NCBI RefSeq assembly: GCF_029255145.1
Contig: NZ_JAPUVQ010000131.1
Location: 37,135-101,134, forward strand
Length of the DNA: 64,000 nt
Direction of reading: 5' to 3'
Source of the DNA: Accumulibacter sp003538495
GTDB lineage: Bacteria > Pseudomonadota > Gammaproteobacteria > Burkholderiales > Rhodocyclaceae
A program made the translations under genes and the position numbers. Below are positions 35,904-45,260 of this stretch, in pieces. The notes under the pieces are model-generated. The model did no database searches. It was not told the origin of the DNA and worked only from the letters and a program-made list of their open reading frames with translations. Each line of letters begins with the position of its first letter. Position 1 is the first letter of the stretch.

Positions 35904-38833
35904 CGATCAAGCTGAGCATCCGTCAGGGCCTGTGGCTGTTCGTCGTGCTTGGCGCCATGATCCTGAGCAGCATCGCCGGGCTGGGCATGTGGGGCACCTG
36001 GCGCGGCCAGGAGGGTCTTCGTCAGGTGCTCGAAGACGAGGTTGGACCTACGCAGAACCTGATTGTGGTCGACAAGGAACTCACCCACCTGCGCGCGCTG
36101 TTGTACGGCGTCCTCAACGACGACATGAGCGCTGCGGGTGCCCGACTCCACCTTGAAACGGCCCGCCGCGACCTTCCCCGCGCCTGGGCGCTGTATCGCG
36201 AGGCGACGGCCGGCGAGGCCACCGCCGATGAGCAGCACCTGGTCGACACCATCGAAGAGGCCATGCTCTGGCTGCCGGGCTTTGCTTACGGCCTCGACGA
36301 ACTGCTGGCCCGGCGCGACCTGGCGGCGATCGCGACCGTCCTGAAGGAGGACTGGTGGGCGTTGCAACTGCAGGTGGTGATCCCGGTCCGGCAGCTGATC
36401 GCGTTGCAGGAAGGCCACGTCGCCGAGTCTTACGCCGCCGCACAAGCCGTCTATCGGAAAGCGCTGTTCGGCGAGCTGGCGCTCTTTGTCGTTGGGTTGG
36501 TGCTGCTTCTGACGTTTTCGCGCCGGCTGTTGCGCTACGTCGGCTACAAGCTAGACGTCATCGAGGGCGCCCTGCTGCGGATCGGCCAGGGGGACTTCGA
36601 CACGCGCGTCAAGGGCACTCATCGCGGTGAGTTCGGCCGCATCATCGTGGCACTCGACCGGACCGCCGATACCCTGCGTGCGGATCGCGAGGCGATCAAT
36701 ATCCTGCAGCAGCGCCAGGCGTCGATCCTCGAATCGATGGTCGAGGGGCTCTACGGAACCGACGCCGAAGGCCGGATGAACTACGTCAATACGGCGGCCG
36801 AGCGCCTGCTTGGCTGGACCGCGGCCGAGATGCTCGGCCAGCGCCCGCACGCCATGTTTCACCACACGCGCGCCGACGGCAGTCCGTATCCGGCCGCGGA
36901 ATGTCCGCTCTCAGGCGCCCGACTTCGCCAGGAACCGAGCGCCGCGAGCGATGAAGTGTTCTGGCGCAAGGACGGCAGCAGCTTTCCGGTCGACTTCGCC
37001 GGTTCGCCGATCGTCGCCGGCGAACGCACGGTTGGCGCCGTGGTCGTCTTTCGCGACATCAGCGAGCGGCGGAGCGCAGAGCGTGCCAGGCAGAAGTTGC
37101 TCGCCGAGTTGCACCAGCGCAACGAGCAACTGACGGTGACCGAGGACCAGTTGCGTCGCAAGGAGGAGGAGCTGCGCAGCGTCCTCGACAACCTGCGCGA
37201 CGGGGTGATCACGATCGATGAGCAGGGTTTGATCCGCTCGTTCAACCCGGCGATCTGCAGCATCTTCCAGCAGCCGCCGGAAGCCTTGTACGATCAGAGC
37301 GTGACGATGCTGATACCGTCTGAACTGCGCGAACCGCATCGCCGCGGCGTGGCGCGTCATCTCGCCACCGGTGGGGCGCACCTGCTCGGCAAGACGGTCG
37401 AACTCGAGGGGCTGCGCAGCGACGGATCGCGCTTCCCGATCGAGCTGTCGATCAATGCCTATTCGGTCCGCGGAGAGCGTTTCTACAGCGGCATCATCCG
37501 CGACAGCACCGCCCGCAAGGACGCCGAAAAAGCCTTGCGCAATGCCCTCGACCAGGCCCAGGAATACCTCGACGTGGCGCTGGCGGTGATCGTGGTCATC
37601 GACTGCGACCTGCGCGTGCGGATGATCAACCGCGCGGGCTGTGAGTTGCTCCGGCTGAGCGAAACCGAGATCGTCGGCGCCAAATGGTTCGATCGCTTCG
37701 TTCCCGAGCCGCAACGCGAGTCGCTGGGCGACAGCTTCCGGTGCTGGCTGGCGGGCAGACCGAAGGGCGTCATCGCCGCCCACAACCAGAACGACCTCCT
37801 GACCGCCGACGGCCGGATCAGGCGCGTGTTGTGGAGCAATGCCCTGCTGCGCGATTCGTCCGGTACGGTGACCGAGACGCTGAGTTCGGGCATCGACATC
37901 ACCGAGCAACACGCCGCCGAACTGCAGCTGCACGCCAGCATCGAGCACCTGACCGAGCTCAACCGCAAGCTCGGCGAAGCGCAGAACCAGTTGCTGCAAG
38001 CGGAGAAGATGGCTTCGATCGGCCAGCTGGCAGCCGGCGTGGCGCACGAAATCAACAACCCGGTCGGTTTCGTCAATTCCAACCTCGGCAGCCTCAGGGA
38101 CGAAGTGAGCAGCCTGCTGCAAGTGATCGATGCCTATGCCGCTGCCGACACGGTCATCGCCGAGCATCCCGCGCTGCGCGACGCGATTGCCGCCGCCAGG
38201 GAAGCCGCCGATCTGGATTACGTGCGCGACGACGTCGGCAAGCTGATCGATGAATCGCTCGAAGGCCTGCAACGCGTCCGCAAGATCGTCCAGGACCTCA
38301 AGGACTTCTCCAGGGTGGACACCGCGGAGTGGCAGTTCGCCAATCTCGAGGCCGGCCTCGACAGCACGCTGAACATCGTCTGGAACGAAATCAAGTACAA
38401 GGCCGCGGTACACAAGGAATACGCCGGTGTTCCCGAGGTCGAATGCATCCCGGCGCAGATCAACCAGATCCTGCTCAACCTGCTGGTCAATGCCGCACAC
38501 GCCATCGAACAGCGCGGCACGATCACCCTGCGCACCGGCTTCGATGCGCAGCAGGTGTGGGTCGAGGTCGAGGACAGCGGCAAGGGCATCGCCCCGGGGA
38601 ACCTGGAGCGGATCTTCGAACCGTTCTTCACCACCAAGCCGGTTGGCCAGGGGACCGGCCTCGGACTGTCGCTGGCCTACGGCATCGCCAAACGACACGG
38701 CGGCCGCATCGAGGTCAGCAGCGAAGTCGGCCGCGGCACCCGCTTCCGCCTGCTGCTGCCGAGCACGCGGCCGCCGGCCGATGCGCTGGCGGCGACCGCT
38801 GCCCTGACTTCCGTCGATGACCAGCAGCACTGA
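35900..38833 (+). CDS. Membrane histidine kinase with four-helix sensor, HAMP-like segment and three PAS domains
   Basis: Encodes 977 residues from the ATG at 35900, which places the first membrane helix at ~10-32; the in-frame ATG at 35714 would add 62 basic residues before it. The periplasmic region at 33-187 is all-helical, resembling the four-helix-bundle sensors of chemoreceptors. A second helix at ~188-206 is followed by a HAMP-like segment, three PAS domains (~275-405, ~425-545, ~555-690), a coiled coil and a kinase core with H-box GVAHEINNPVGF, N-box NLLVNAAHAI, G1 EDSGKG and G2 GTGLGLSL. No receiver domain is attached or adjacent. The ligand is unknown. Confidence 0.9.
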   Translation: MTIKLSIRQGLWLFVVLGAMILSSIAGLGMWGTWRGQEGLRQVLEDEVGPTQNLIVVDKELTHLRALLYGVLNDDMSAAGARLHLETARRDLPRAWALYREATAGEATADEQHLVDTIEEAMLWLPGFAYGLDELLARRDLAAIATVLKEDWWALQLQVVIPVRQLIALQEGHVAESYAAAQAVYRKALFGELALFVVGLVLLLTFSRRLLRYVGYKLDVIEGALLRIGQGDFDTRVKGTHRGEFGRIIVALDRTADTLRADREAINILQQRQASILESMVEGLYGTDAEGRMNYVNTAAERLLGWTAAEMLGQRPHAMFHHTRADGSPYPAAECPLSGARLRQEPSAASDEVFWRKDGSSFPVDFAGSPIVAGERTVGAVVVFRDISERRSAERARQKLLAELHQRNEQLTVTEDQLRRKEEELRSVLDNLRDGVITIDEQGLIRSFNPAICSIFQQPPEALYDQSVTMLIPSELREPHRRGVARHLATGGAHLLGKTVELEGLRSDGSRFPIELSINAYSVRGERFYSGIIRDSTARKDAEKALRNALDQAQEYLDVALAVIVVIDCDLRVRMINRAGCELLRLSETEIVGAKWFDRFVPEPQRESLGDSFRCWLAGRPKGVIAAHNQNDLLTADGRIRRVLWSNALLRDSSGTVTETLSSGIDITEQHAAELQLHASIEHLTELNRKLGEAQNQLLQAEKMASIGQLAAGVAHEINNPVGFVNSNLGSLRDEVSSLLQVIDAYAAADTVIAEHPALRDAIAAAREAADLDYVRDDVGKLIDESLEGLQRVRKIVQDLKDFSRVDTAEWQFANLEAGLDSTLNIVWNEIKYKAAVHKEYAGVPEVECIPAQINQILLNLLVNAAHAIEQRGTITLRTGFDAQQVWVEVEDSGKGIAPGNLERIFEPFFTTKPVGQGTGLGLSLAYGIAKRHGGRIEVSSEVGRGTRFRLLLPSTRPPADALAATAALTSVDDQQH

Positions 38834-38911
38834 GCGCGCCGCAGCCATGCCGACCTTCGCCGGCTCGCTGTTACCTGCGCCAGCCTGGGCCGGTACCTCC
38901 GGCAACGACGG

Positions 38912-40147
38912 ATGGTCGGCACGGAGCGCGACGCCATCGAAGTGATCGAGGTCGCCGAAGGCCGACCGATCAAGACGTGGACCGCAGGCGTCCCGGTCGA
39001 GGCCGCGGCGCGCCAGCAGTTGCTCAACACCGCCCGCCTGCCGTTCATCTTCCACCACCTGGCGGTGATGCCCGACGTGCACCTCGGCAAGGGGTCGACC
39101 ATCGGCAGCGTCATCCCGACCAGCGGCGCGATCATTCCGGCGGCGGTCGGCGTCGATATCGGCTGCGGGATGATCGCCACCCGCAGCACGCTCAAGGCCG
39201 GCGACCTGCCGGACCAGCTGCACGGCCTGCGCTCGGCGATCGAGCGCGCGGTGCCGCACGGCCGCACGATCGGCCACGGCCAGCGCGACCAGGGCAGCTG
39301 GCGAGACCCGCCGCCATCGGTCGACGCGCTCTGGGCGGGGCTGCTGCCCGGCTTCAAGCGCATCGTCGCGAAATATCCGCAGCTGCACGATGCCAACCAC
39401 CGCCAGCACCTCGGCACGCTGGGGACCGGCAACCACTTCATCGAGGTCTGCCTCGACGAAGCCGAGCGCGTCTGGTTCATGCTCCACTCGGGGTCGCGCG
39501 GCGTCGGCAACGCCATCGGTCGCTGCTTCATCGCGCTGGCGCAGGCCGACATGCGCCAGCATCTGGCCACGCTGCCCGACCGCGACCTGGCCTATCTGCG
39601 GGAAGGCAGCGTCCATTTCGACGATTACCTCGAAGCCGTCGGCTGGGCGCAGGACTATGCCCGCTGCAACCGCAGCGCGATGATGGCCCAGGTCGTCGCC
39701 GCCGCACGCCAGGTGATCGGCCAGCCCTTCGCGATCGACGCCGAGGCGGTAAATTGCCACCACAACTACGTAAGGAAGGAAACCCACTTCGGCAGCGAGA
39801 TTTTCGTCACCCGCAAGGGCGCACTCTCGGCCCGCCAGGGCGAACCGGGGATCATCCCCGGCTCGATGGGCGCCCGCAGCTACATCGTCCGCGGCCTGGG
39901 CAACGCCGAATCGTTCTGCTCGTGCAGTCACGGTGCCGGACGGGTGATGAGCCGCAACGAAGCCCGGCGGCGGTTCACGCTCGCCGACCAGCAGCGCGCC
40001 ACCGCACACGTCGAGTGCCGCAAGGATCAGGAGGTGATCGACGAGATCCCGATGGCCTACAAGGACATCGACGCCGTGATGCACGCCCAGCGCTCGCTGG
40101 TCGAGATCGTGCATACCTTGCGGCAGGTGGTGTGCGTCAAGGGCTGA
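38912..40147 (+). CDS. rtcB: RNA-splicing ligase RtcB
   Basis: Encodes 411 residues, close in length and sequence to E. coli RtcB (408). RtcB joins RNA 2',3'-cyclic phosphate or 3'-phosphate ends to 5'-OH ends using GTP and Mn2+. All family motifs are visible: PDVHLGKGSTIGSVIP, VGVDIGCGM, HLGTLGTGNHFIE, MLHSGSRGVGN, NCHHNYV, GIIPGSMG and SCSHGAGRVMSR, whose His is the guanylylation site in the family. The C-terminus ends in the usual TLRQVVCVKG. No RtcA cyclase or RtcR activator gene is next to it, unlike the E. coli locus, so it appears to be a stand-alone gene used for RNA repair. The ATG at 38912 fits family N-termini. Confidence 0.96.
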   Translation: MVGTERDAIEVIEVAEGRPIKTWTAGVPVEAAARQQLLNTARLPFIFHHLAVMPDVHLGKGSTIGSVIPTSGAIIPAAVGVDIGCGMIATRSTLKAGDLPDQLHGLRSAIERAVPHGRTIGHGQRDQGSWRDPPPSVDALWAGLLPGFKRIVAKYPQLHDANHRQHLGTLGTGNHFIEVCLDEAERVWFMLHSGSRGVGNAIGRCFIALAQADMRQHLATLPDRDLAYLREGSVHFDDYLEAVGWAQDYARCNRSAMMAQVVAAARQVIGQPFAIDAEAVNCHHNYVRKETHFGSEIFVTRKGALSARQGEPGIIPGSMGARSYIVRGLGNAESFCSCSHGAGRVMSRNEARRRFTLADQQRATAHVECRKDQEVIDEIPMAYKDIDAVMHAQRSLVEIVHTLRQVVCVKG

Positions 40148-40169
40148 CTCGCCGGGGTGAGCGCGGCAG

Positions 40170-40192
40170 CGCACCGTCGGCGAGACGGTGCG
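40170..40192. terminator. Strong hairpin between rtcB and the ATPase gene
   Basis: A perfect 9-bp stem (CGCACCGTC/GACGGTGCG) with a 5-nt loop lies in the 63-bp gap between two convergent stops. It may stop transcription in both directions. There is no T-tract, so it is not a classical rho-independent terminator. Confidence 0.4.
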
Positions 40193-40210
40193 GGGCGAGC
40201 ACTGCCGCTG

Positions 40211-42004
40211 TCAGGCGTGTTCGATCGGCGGCGCGACCTTGAAGATTTCGGCCAGCGTGGTGACCCCGGCGGCGACCTTCATCGCCCCCGAGATGCGCAA
40301 GGGTTTCATCCCTTCGCGGAATGCCATCTCGCGGATCTTGGCAATGTCCTTGTTTTCGCTGATCGCCAGCTTGACGTCCGGCGACAGCATCAGAATCTCG
40401 TACAGGCCGACGCGTCCGAGGTAGCCGGTCATGCGGCAGTCGAGACAGCCCACCGGCCGGTAGAAGCGCGCCGGACGGTTGGCTTTCCAGGGAGCGACCA
40501 GCTGATCCCACATCGTTTCCTCGAGGCCGTTCGCCTGATGCTCCTGCTTGCAGTGCGGGCAGAGAATGCGCACCAGCCGTTGCGCCATTACCCCGAGCAC
40601 CGTCGCACTGAGCAGGTACGAGGGAACGCCGAGGTCGAGCATGCGGGTCACCGCGGCCGAGGCGTCGTTGGTGTGCAGGGTCGACAGCACCAGGTGGCCG
40701 GTGAGCGCCGCCTGGATCGCCACTTCGGCGGTTTCCAGGTCGCGAATCTCGCCGATCATGATGATGTCCGGGTCCTGCCGCATCAGCGCCCGGACGCCCT
40801 GCGCGAAGCCGAGGTCGATCATGTTCTGCACCTGCATCTGGTTGAACGCGGCCTCGACCATTTCGATCGGGTCCTCGATGGTGCACACATTGACCGCCGG
40901 CGTCGCCAGTTGCTTGAGCGTCGAATAGAGCGTCGTGGTCTTTCCCGATCCGGTCGGGCCGGTGACCAGGATGATCCCGTTGGGCCTTTCCGACATCGTT
41001 TTCCAGCGCGCCTGGTCGTCGTCGGTGAAACCAAGGTCGGCGAAGCTGCGCACCAGCACCTCGGGGTCGAAAATCCGCATCACCAGTTTTTCACCGAAAG
41101 CGGTGGGCAAGGTCGACAGCCGCAGTTCGGCCTCCTGACCGTCGGCGGTGCGGGTCTTGATCCGGCCGTCCTGTGGTCGGCGCTTCTCGACGACGTCCAT
41201 CCGGCCGAGAATCTTGACCCGGTTGATCATCGCCGCCATGACGCTCATCGGGATCTGGTAGACCTGATGAAGAACGCCGTCGATCCGGAAACGCACGATG
41301 CCGACTTCGCGCCGGGGCTCGATGTGGATGTCGCTGGCGCGCTGTTCGAAAGCGTACTGCCACAGCCAGTCGACGATGTTGACGATGTGCTGGTCGTTGG
41401 CGTCGAACTGGCGATTGGTCCGGCCAAGCTCGACCAGTTGCTCGAACGACGACAGGCTGCCGCCCTGACCGCCGAGCTGCGCGGCCTTCTTGACCGAACG
41501 CGCCAGGTTGTAGAACTCGACCAGGTAGCGCGCCACATCGACCGGGTTGGCCAGCACCCGGCGGATGTCCTTCTTGACGATCGGCCGGATCTCCTTTTCC
41601 CAGTCGCGCAGGAAGGGCTGTGTCGTCGCCACCACCACTTCGCGCGTCGTCACCTTGATCGGCAGGATGCCGAAGCGCGTCGCGTAGGCGCTCGACATGA
41701 CTTCGGTGACGGCTGTGAAATCGACCTTCAGCGGGTCAATGTGGTGGTAATCGAGCCCGACCCTGCGCGCCAGCCACTCGCCGAGTTCTTCCAGGTTCAG
41801 CGCTTTCGGCGGCTCCTGATGCGACTTCCATTTCTGGTCGGCGAGGATCACCAGCGGATGCGCGACGAGGCGATTGAGACGGCTCTCCTTGAGCAGGGTA
41901 TCGGCCTCCGGCTGGCCGACCAGGCGATCCTCGACCAGCCAGCCGAGGAGCTCAGCGAGCGTCAGACGATGTTCGTGGACGGTATTGACCGCTGCTTCGG
42001 GCAT
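40211..42004 (-). CDS. GspE/PilB family secretion or pilus ATPase
   Basis: Encodes 597 residues; the ATG at 42004 has AGGAA 8 bases upstream. The N-terminal ~170 residues resemble the T2SSE_N/MshE-type domain (LTLAELLGWLVEDRLV, LGEWLARRVGLDYHHIDPLK as short motifs), which in MshE binds cyclic-di-GMP; binding residues cannot be confirmed by eye. The motor domain has Walker A GPTGSGKT, an Asp box, Walker B PDIIMIGEIRD and a His box (LSTLHTND). A zinc motif is formed by CPHC and CLDC. No other pilus or type II secretion gene is in the window, so this is an orphan copy that powers a machine encoded elsewhere, or a regulator of one. Confidence 0.92.
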   Translation of the reverse strand: MPEAAVNTVHEHRLTLAELLGWLVEDRLVGQPEADTLLKESRLNRLVAHPLVILADQKWKSHQEPPKALNLEELGEWLARRVGLDYHHIDPLKVDFTAVTEVMSSAYATRFGILPIKVTTREVVVATTQPFLRDWEKEIRPIVKKDIRRVLANPVDVARYLVEFYNLARSVKKAAQLGGQGGSLSSFEQLVELGRTNRQFDANDQHIVNIVDWLWQYAFEQRASDIHIEPRREVGIVRFRIDGVLHQVYQIPMSVMAAMINRVKILGRMDVVEKRRPQDGRIKTRTADGQEAELRLSTLPTAFGEKLVMRIFDPEVLVRSFADLGFTDDDQARWKTMSERPNGIILVTGPTGSGKTTTLYSTLKQLATPAVNVCTIEDPIEMVEAAFNQMQVQNMIDLGFAQGVRALMRQDPDIIMIGEIRDLETAEVAIQAALTGHLVLSTLHTNDASAAVTRMLDLGVPSYLLSATVLGVMAQRLVRILCPHCKQEHQANGLEETMWDQLVAPWKANRPARFYRPVGCLDCRMTGYLGRVGLYEILMLSPDVKLAISENKDIAKIREMAFREGMKPLRISGAMKVAAGVTTLAEIFKVAPPIEHA

Positions 42005-42172
42005 CTGCGCGCTTCCTGGACGATGATCGGCAACTATACCGGACAAGGCTCGCACTGCTCAATGCCGGCCGCCAGACGGTGTAAGATGGTGCCGCCCCGG
42101 CTCGCCAGCCGGGTGCCCCTTCTGGCGGCCGATCAGGCGGCCAGCACTCGAGCAAACCATCAGGAGACCCCC

Positions 42173-42739
42173 ATGCGCCACAATTCACTGATTATCGCTG
42201 CAGTCGCCGCCGCCCTGTTGCCGATGCCGGCAGCGGCCCAGTTCGCCGCCGGCATGCAGAGCGGGATGGGCCAGGGGATGTACGGCACGGGGCCGGGCTC
42301 GACCGGAATGGGAGCGGGCATGCACGGCGGCAAACGCCACCAGGCGATGCACGGCCCGGCCGATTGCAGCAAGTCGGCCAACCCGGAACAATGCGCGGCG
42401 CGCCAGGAAGCGCACCGGAAAGTCTTCGAGGCCTGCAAGGACCAGGTCGGTTCGGCGCGCCGCCAGTGCATGCAGGAGCAGGCGCAGAAAACCGACTGCA
42501 CGCAAGCGCGCGACGCGCAGCAATGCCAGGCCCGCAAACAGGCCTACGCGGCGTGCGCCAGCCAGTCGGGAGCGAAGTTCCCGACTTGCGTGCAGCAGCG
42601 GCTGCCGTCCGCCGCCTGCAGCACGGCGACCGACGCCGCCCTCTGCGCGCAGCACGAGAAGGCCAGGACCTTGTGCGCCAACAGGAACGGACCGGACCAT
42701 CTCCAGTGCCTGCGTGACGTCCTGGCACCGGGCAAGTAA
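42173..42739 (+). CDS. Secreted 12-cysteine repeat protein, function unknown
   Basis: Encodes 188 residues; AGGAG lies 7 bases before the ATG. A signal peptide (~1-22, ending PAAAQ) indicates export. Residues ~24-60 are rich in Met, Gly and His (GMGQGMYGTG, GMHGGKRHQAMHG). Then come three modules of four cysteines with spacing C-x8-C, 9 or 13 residues, C-x10-C, joined by 9-residue linkers (for example CTQARDAQQC then CASQSGAKFPTC). The regular spacing suggests helical hairpins held by disulfides. Metal binding by the Met/His part is possible but speculative. It is divergent from the ATPase gene and converges with the glycosylase gene. I do not recognise the family. Confidence 0.8.
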   Translation: MRHNSLIIAAVAAALLPMPAAAQFAAGMQSGMGQGMYGTGPGSTGMGAGMHGGKRHQAMHGPADCSKSANPEQCAARQEAHRKVFEACKDQVGSARRQCMQEQAQKTDCTQARDAQQCQARKQAYAACASQSGAKFPTCVQQRLPSAACSTATDAALCAQHEKARTLCANRNGPDHLQCLRDVLAPGK

Positions 42740-42825
42740 CGCGGGTTGAATGGGTTGAATGGGCCGACCCGGGTGATCGGGTAGCCGGCTGCAAGCAGCG
42801 CGGCGCACCAGCCGCATCGGGACCG

Positions 42826-43341
42826 TCAGTTGCCGGCGGTCAGCTGCAACGCCACCGCCGCCGCTCGCCACCTTTCCAGCTTGCTGGCGAAGGCCAGCGT
42901 ATACGCCGGGCTGGTCGACGGCAGGATCCGCGTTTCGTAACCCTGCGCCTGGAACCAGCAAGCGGCTTTGCCGGCGGTCTGACCGTTGAAGCAGACGCTG
43001 ACCAGGCGTGGCGCGTCCACCAGCAGCCGCGAGAAGTCGTTGCGTACCGGCGACTCGATCGCCGAATCGAGCGCACCCCGCCGCCGGCAACTGCGGTAGA
43101 CGTCCCAGACGCCGAGCCGATGACGCAGCAGGCAACGCTGCTTCTCGGCGTACGCGAGTTCGGGCAGAGGCTCGTCAAGGACGGCGCCGAGCAGCCGCCA
43201 GAACTGGTTCTGGCGGTGCCCATAGTACTGTTGCGCGGCCAGCGACGCCGGTGAAGGGAAGCTGCCGAGAATCAGCGTTCTGACCCCGGCGTCGAGAATC
43301 GGCGGCAGTCCGTGCAGAAGCTCCGGGCCGCCACCGCTCAC
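42826..43341 (-). CDS. DNA-deoxyinosine glycosylase (UDG superfamily, HDG family)
   Basis: Encodes 171 residues from a GTG at 43341 that overlaps the TAG stop of htpG (TAGTG). It matches the hypoxanthine-DNA glycosylase branch of the uracil-DNA glycosylase superfamily: LILGSFPSPASLAAQQYYGH followed by RQNQFWRLL, GVWDVYRSCRRRGALDSAI and the late LPSTSPAY motif. These enzymes remove deaminated adenine from DNA; family members vary in uracil activity. The full length is normal (160-175 residues). Overlap with htpG suggests it is read through from the heat-shock transcript, an odd partner for a repair enzyme. Confidence 0.88.
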   Translation of the reverse strand: MSGGGPELLHGLPPILDAGVRTLILGSFPSPASLAAQQYYGHRQNQFWRLLGAVLDEPLPELAYAEKQRCLLRHRLGVWDVYRSCRRRGALDSAIESPVRNDFSRLLVDAPRLVSVCFNGQTAGKAACWFQAQGYETRILPSTSPAYTLAFASKLERWRAAAVALQLTAGN

Positions 43342-45260
43342 TAGCGTCCGCTACCCAGCGACAGCGCCAGCATCAGGTCGTTGATCCGCTTGACGAAACC
43401 CGCCGGGTCGTCGAGCGAGCCCCCTTCGGCCAGGGTTGCCTGCTCGAGCAGCAGGTTGGCCCAGTCGTCGAAACGGTTTTCCTCGTACTTGAGGCGCTGC
43501 ACCGCCGGGTGCCGGGGGTTGATCTCGAGGATCGGCTTGCTCGCCGGCGCCTGCTGCCCGGCAGCCTTGAGGATCCGCTGCAGGTTGCCGCCGAGGTCGT
43601 ACTCGTCGGCGACCAGGCACGACGGCGAATCGGTCAGGCGGTGCGTGACGCGAACGTCCTTGACCTTGTCGCCAAGCGTCGTCTTGACCTTTTCAAGGAG
43701 CTCCTTGTACTCGTCAGCGGCCTTCTCGGCCTCTTCCTTCTCGGCGGAGTCCTCAAGCGTGCCGAGGTCCAGCCCGCCTTTGGCCACCGACTGCAGCTGC
43801 TTGCCGTCGAACTCGGTCAGGTGACTGGTCACCCACTCGTCGACGCGATCCGAGAGCAGCAGCACTTCGATGCCCTTCTTGCGGAAGATTTCGAGGTGCG
43901 GGCTGTTCTTCGCGGCGGTGAAGGTCTCGGCCGTGACGTAGTAGATCTTTTCCTGCCCCTCTTTCATCCGCGACACGTAGTCGGCCAGCGAAACGCTTTC
44001 CTCGGGCGTGTCGGCGTGCGTCGAGGCGAAGCGCAGCAGCTTGCCGATGCGCTCCTTGTTGGCGAAGTCTTCGCCGACGCCTTCCTTCAGCACCCGCCCG
44101 AACTCCTTCCAGAAGGTGGTGTACTTTTCCTGCTCGGCGGCTTCCTCGCTGTCAGCCAGGCCTTCCAGCAGGCCCAGCACGCGCTTGACACAACCGCCGC
44201 GAATCGCCTCGATGTCGCGCGACTGTTGCAGGATCTCGCGCGAGACATTGAGCGGCAGGTCGTTCGAGTCGACCACCCCGCGCACGAAGCGCAGGTAGAG
44301 CGGCATCAGTTGCTCGGCGTCGTCCATGATGAAGACACGACGGACGTAGAGCTTGATGCCGTGGCGCGCACCGCGGTCGAGCAGGTCGAAAGGTGCTTTC
44401 GACGGGATGTAGAGCAGTTGCGTGTACTCCTGCTTGCCCTCGACGCGGGCATGGACGTGCGCCAGCGGGTTCTCGAAGTCGTGCGCGACGTGCTTGTAGA
44501 ACTCGTTGTACTGCTCGTCGCTGATCTCCGACTTGGGACGCGTCCATAGAGCCGAAGCCTGGTTGACGGTTTCGTCCTCGTCGGTGACCACCTGTGCCTT
44601 CTGCTCGTCGTCCCAGCGCTCCTTTTTCATCAGAATCGGCAGCGTGATGTGGTCGGAGTACTTGCGGATCGTTTCGCGCACCTTCCAGCTCGACAGGAAC
44701 TCGTCCTCGCCGTCGCGCAGGTGCAGCACCACCTCGGTGCCACGCGCTGCCCGCTCGACCATCTCGACGGTGAAATCGCCCTCGCCGCCCGACTCCCAGC
44801 GGACGCCCTGATCGGCTTCCAGACCGGCGCGGCGCGAGGTCACGGTGACCTTGTCGGCGACGATGTACGACGAGTAGAAGCCGACGCCGAACTGGCCGAT
44901 CAGGTGCGCGTCCTTCGCCTGGTCGCCGGTCAGCGCCGAGAAGAATTCGCGGGTACCCGACTTGGCAATCGTTCCCAGGTGCTGCACCGCCTCGTCGCGC
45001 GACAGGCCGATGCCGTTGTCGGTAATGCTGATCGTCCGCGCTTCCTTGTCGAAGGCGACGCGAATCTTCAGCTCGGCGTCGTCACCGTACAGGCCGGCAT
45101 TGTTCAGGGCCTCGAAGCGCAGGCGGTCGCAGGCGTCGGAAGCGTTGGAGATCAGCTCGCGCAGGAAGATCTCCTTGTTGCTGTACAGCGAGTGGATCAT
45201 CAAGTTCAGCAGCTGCTTGACCTCAGCCTGAAAGCCTAGTGTTTCCTTTTGTGCACCCAT
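43341..45260 (-). CDS. htpG: Chaperone HtpG (Hsp90)
   Basis: Encodes 639 residues, compared with 624 in E. coli. The N-terminal GHKL ATPase domain has LFLRELISNASDACDRLR-type sequence (seen as FLRELISNASDA), ITDNGIGLSRDE, GTIAKSGT and GQFGVGFYS. The middle and C-terminal domains are complete. It is a cytoplasmic ATP-dependent chaperone that helps refold proteins after heat stress. The start MGAQKETLGFQAEVKQLL matches other HtpG proteins, with GGAG upstream; the frame stays open to 45338 but those residues do not match. A sigma-32-like promoter lies about 80-100 bp upstream. Confidence 0.97.
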   Translation of the reverse strand: MGAQKETLGFQAEVKQLLNLMIHSLYSNKEIFLRELISNASDACDRLRFEALNNAGLYGDDAELKIRVAFDKEARTISITDNGIGLSRDEAVQHLGTIAKSGTREFFSALTGDQAKDAHLIGQFGVGFYSSYIVADKVTVTSRRAGLEADQGVRWESGGEGDFTVEMVERAARGTEVVLHLRDGEDEFLSSWKVRETIRKYSDHITLPILMKKERWDDEQKAQVVTDEDETVNQASALWTRPKSEISDEQYNEFYKHVAHDFENPLAHVHARVEGKQEYTQLLYIPSKAPFDLLDRGARHGIKLYVRRVFIMDDAEQLMPLYLRFVRGVVDSNDLPLNVSREILQQSRDIEAIRGGCVKRVLGLLEGLADSEEAAEQEKYTTFWKEFGRVLKEGVGEDFANKERIGKLLRFASTHADTPEESVSLADYVSRMKEGQEKIYYVTAETFTAAKNSPHLEIFRKKGIEVLLLSDRVDEWVTSHLTEFDGKQLQSVAKGGLDLGTLEDSAEKEEAEKAADEYKELLEKVKTTLGDKVKDVRVTHRLTDSPSCLVADEYDLGGNLQRILKAAGQQAPASKPILEINPRHPAVQRLKYEENRFDDWANLLLEQATLAEGGSLDDPAGFVKRINDLMLALSLGSGR

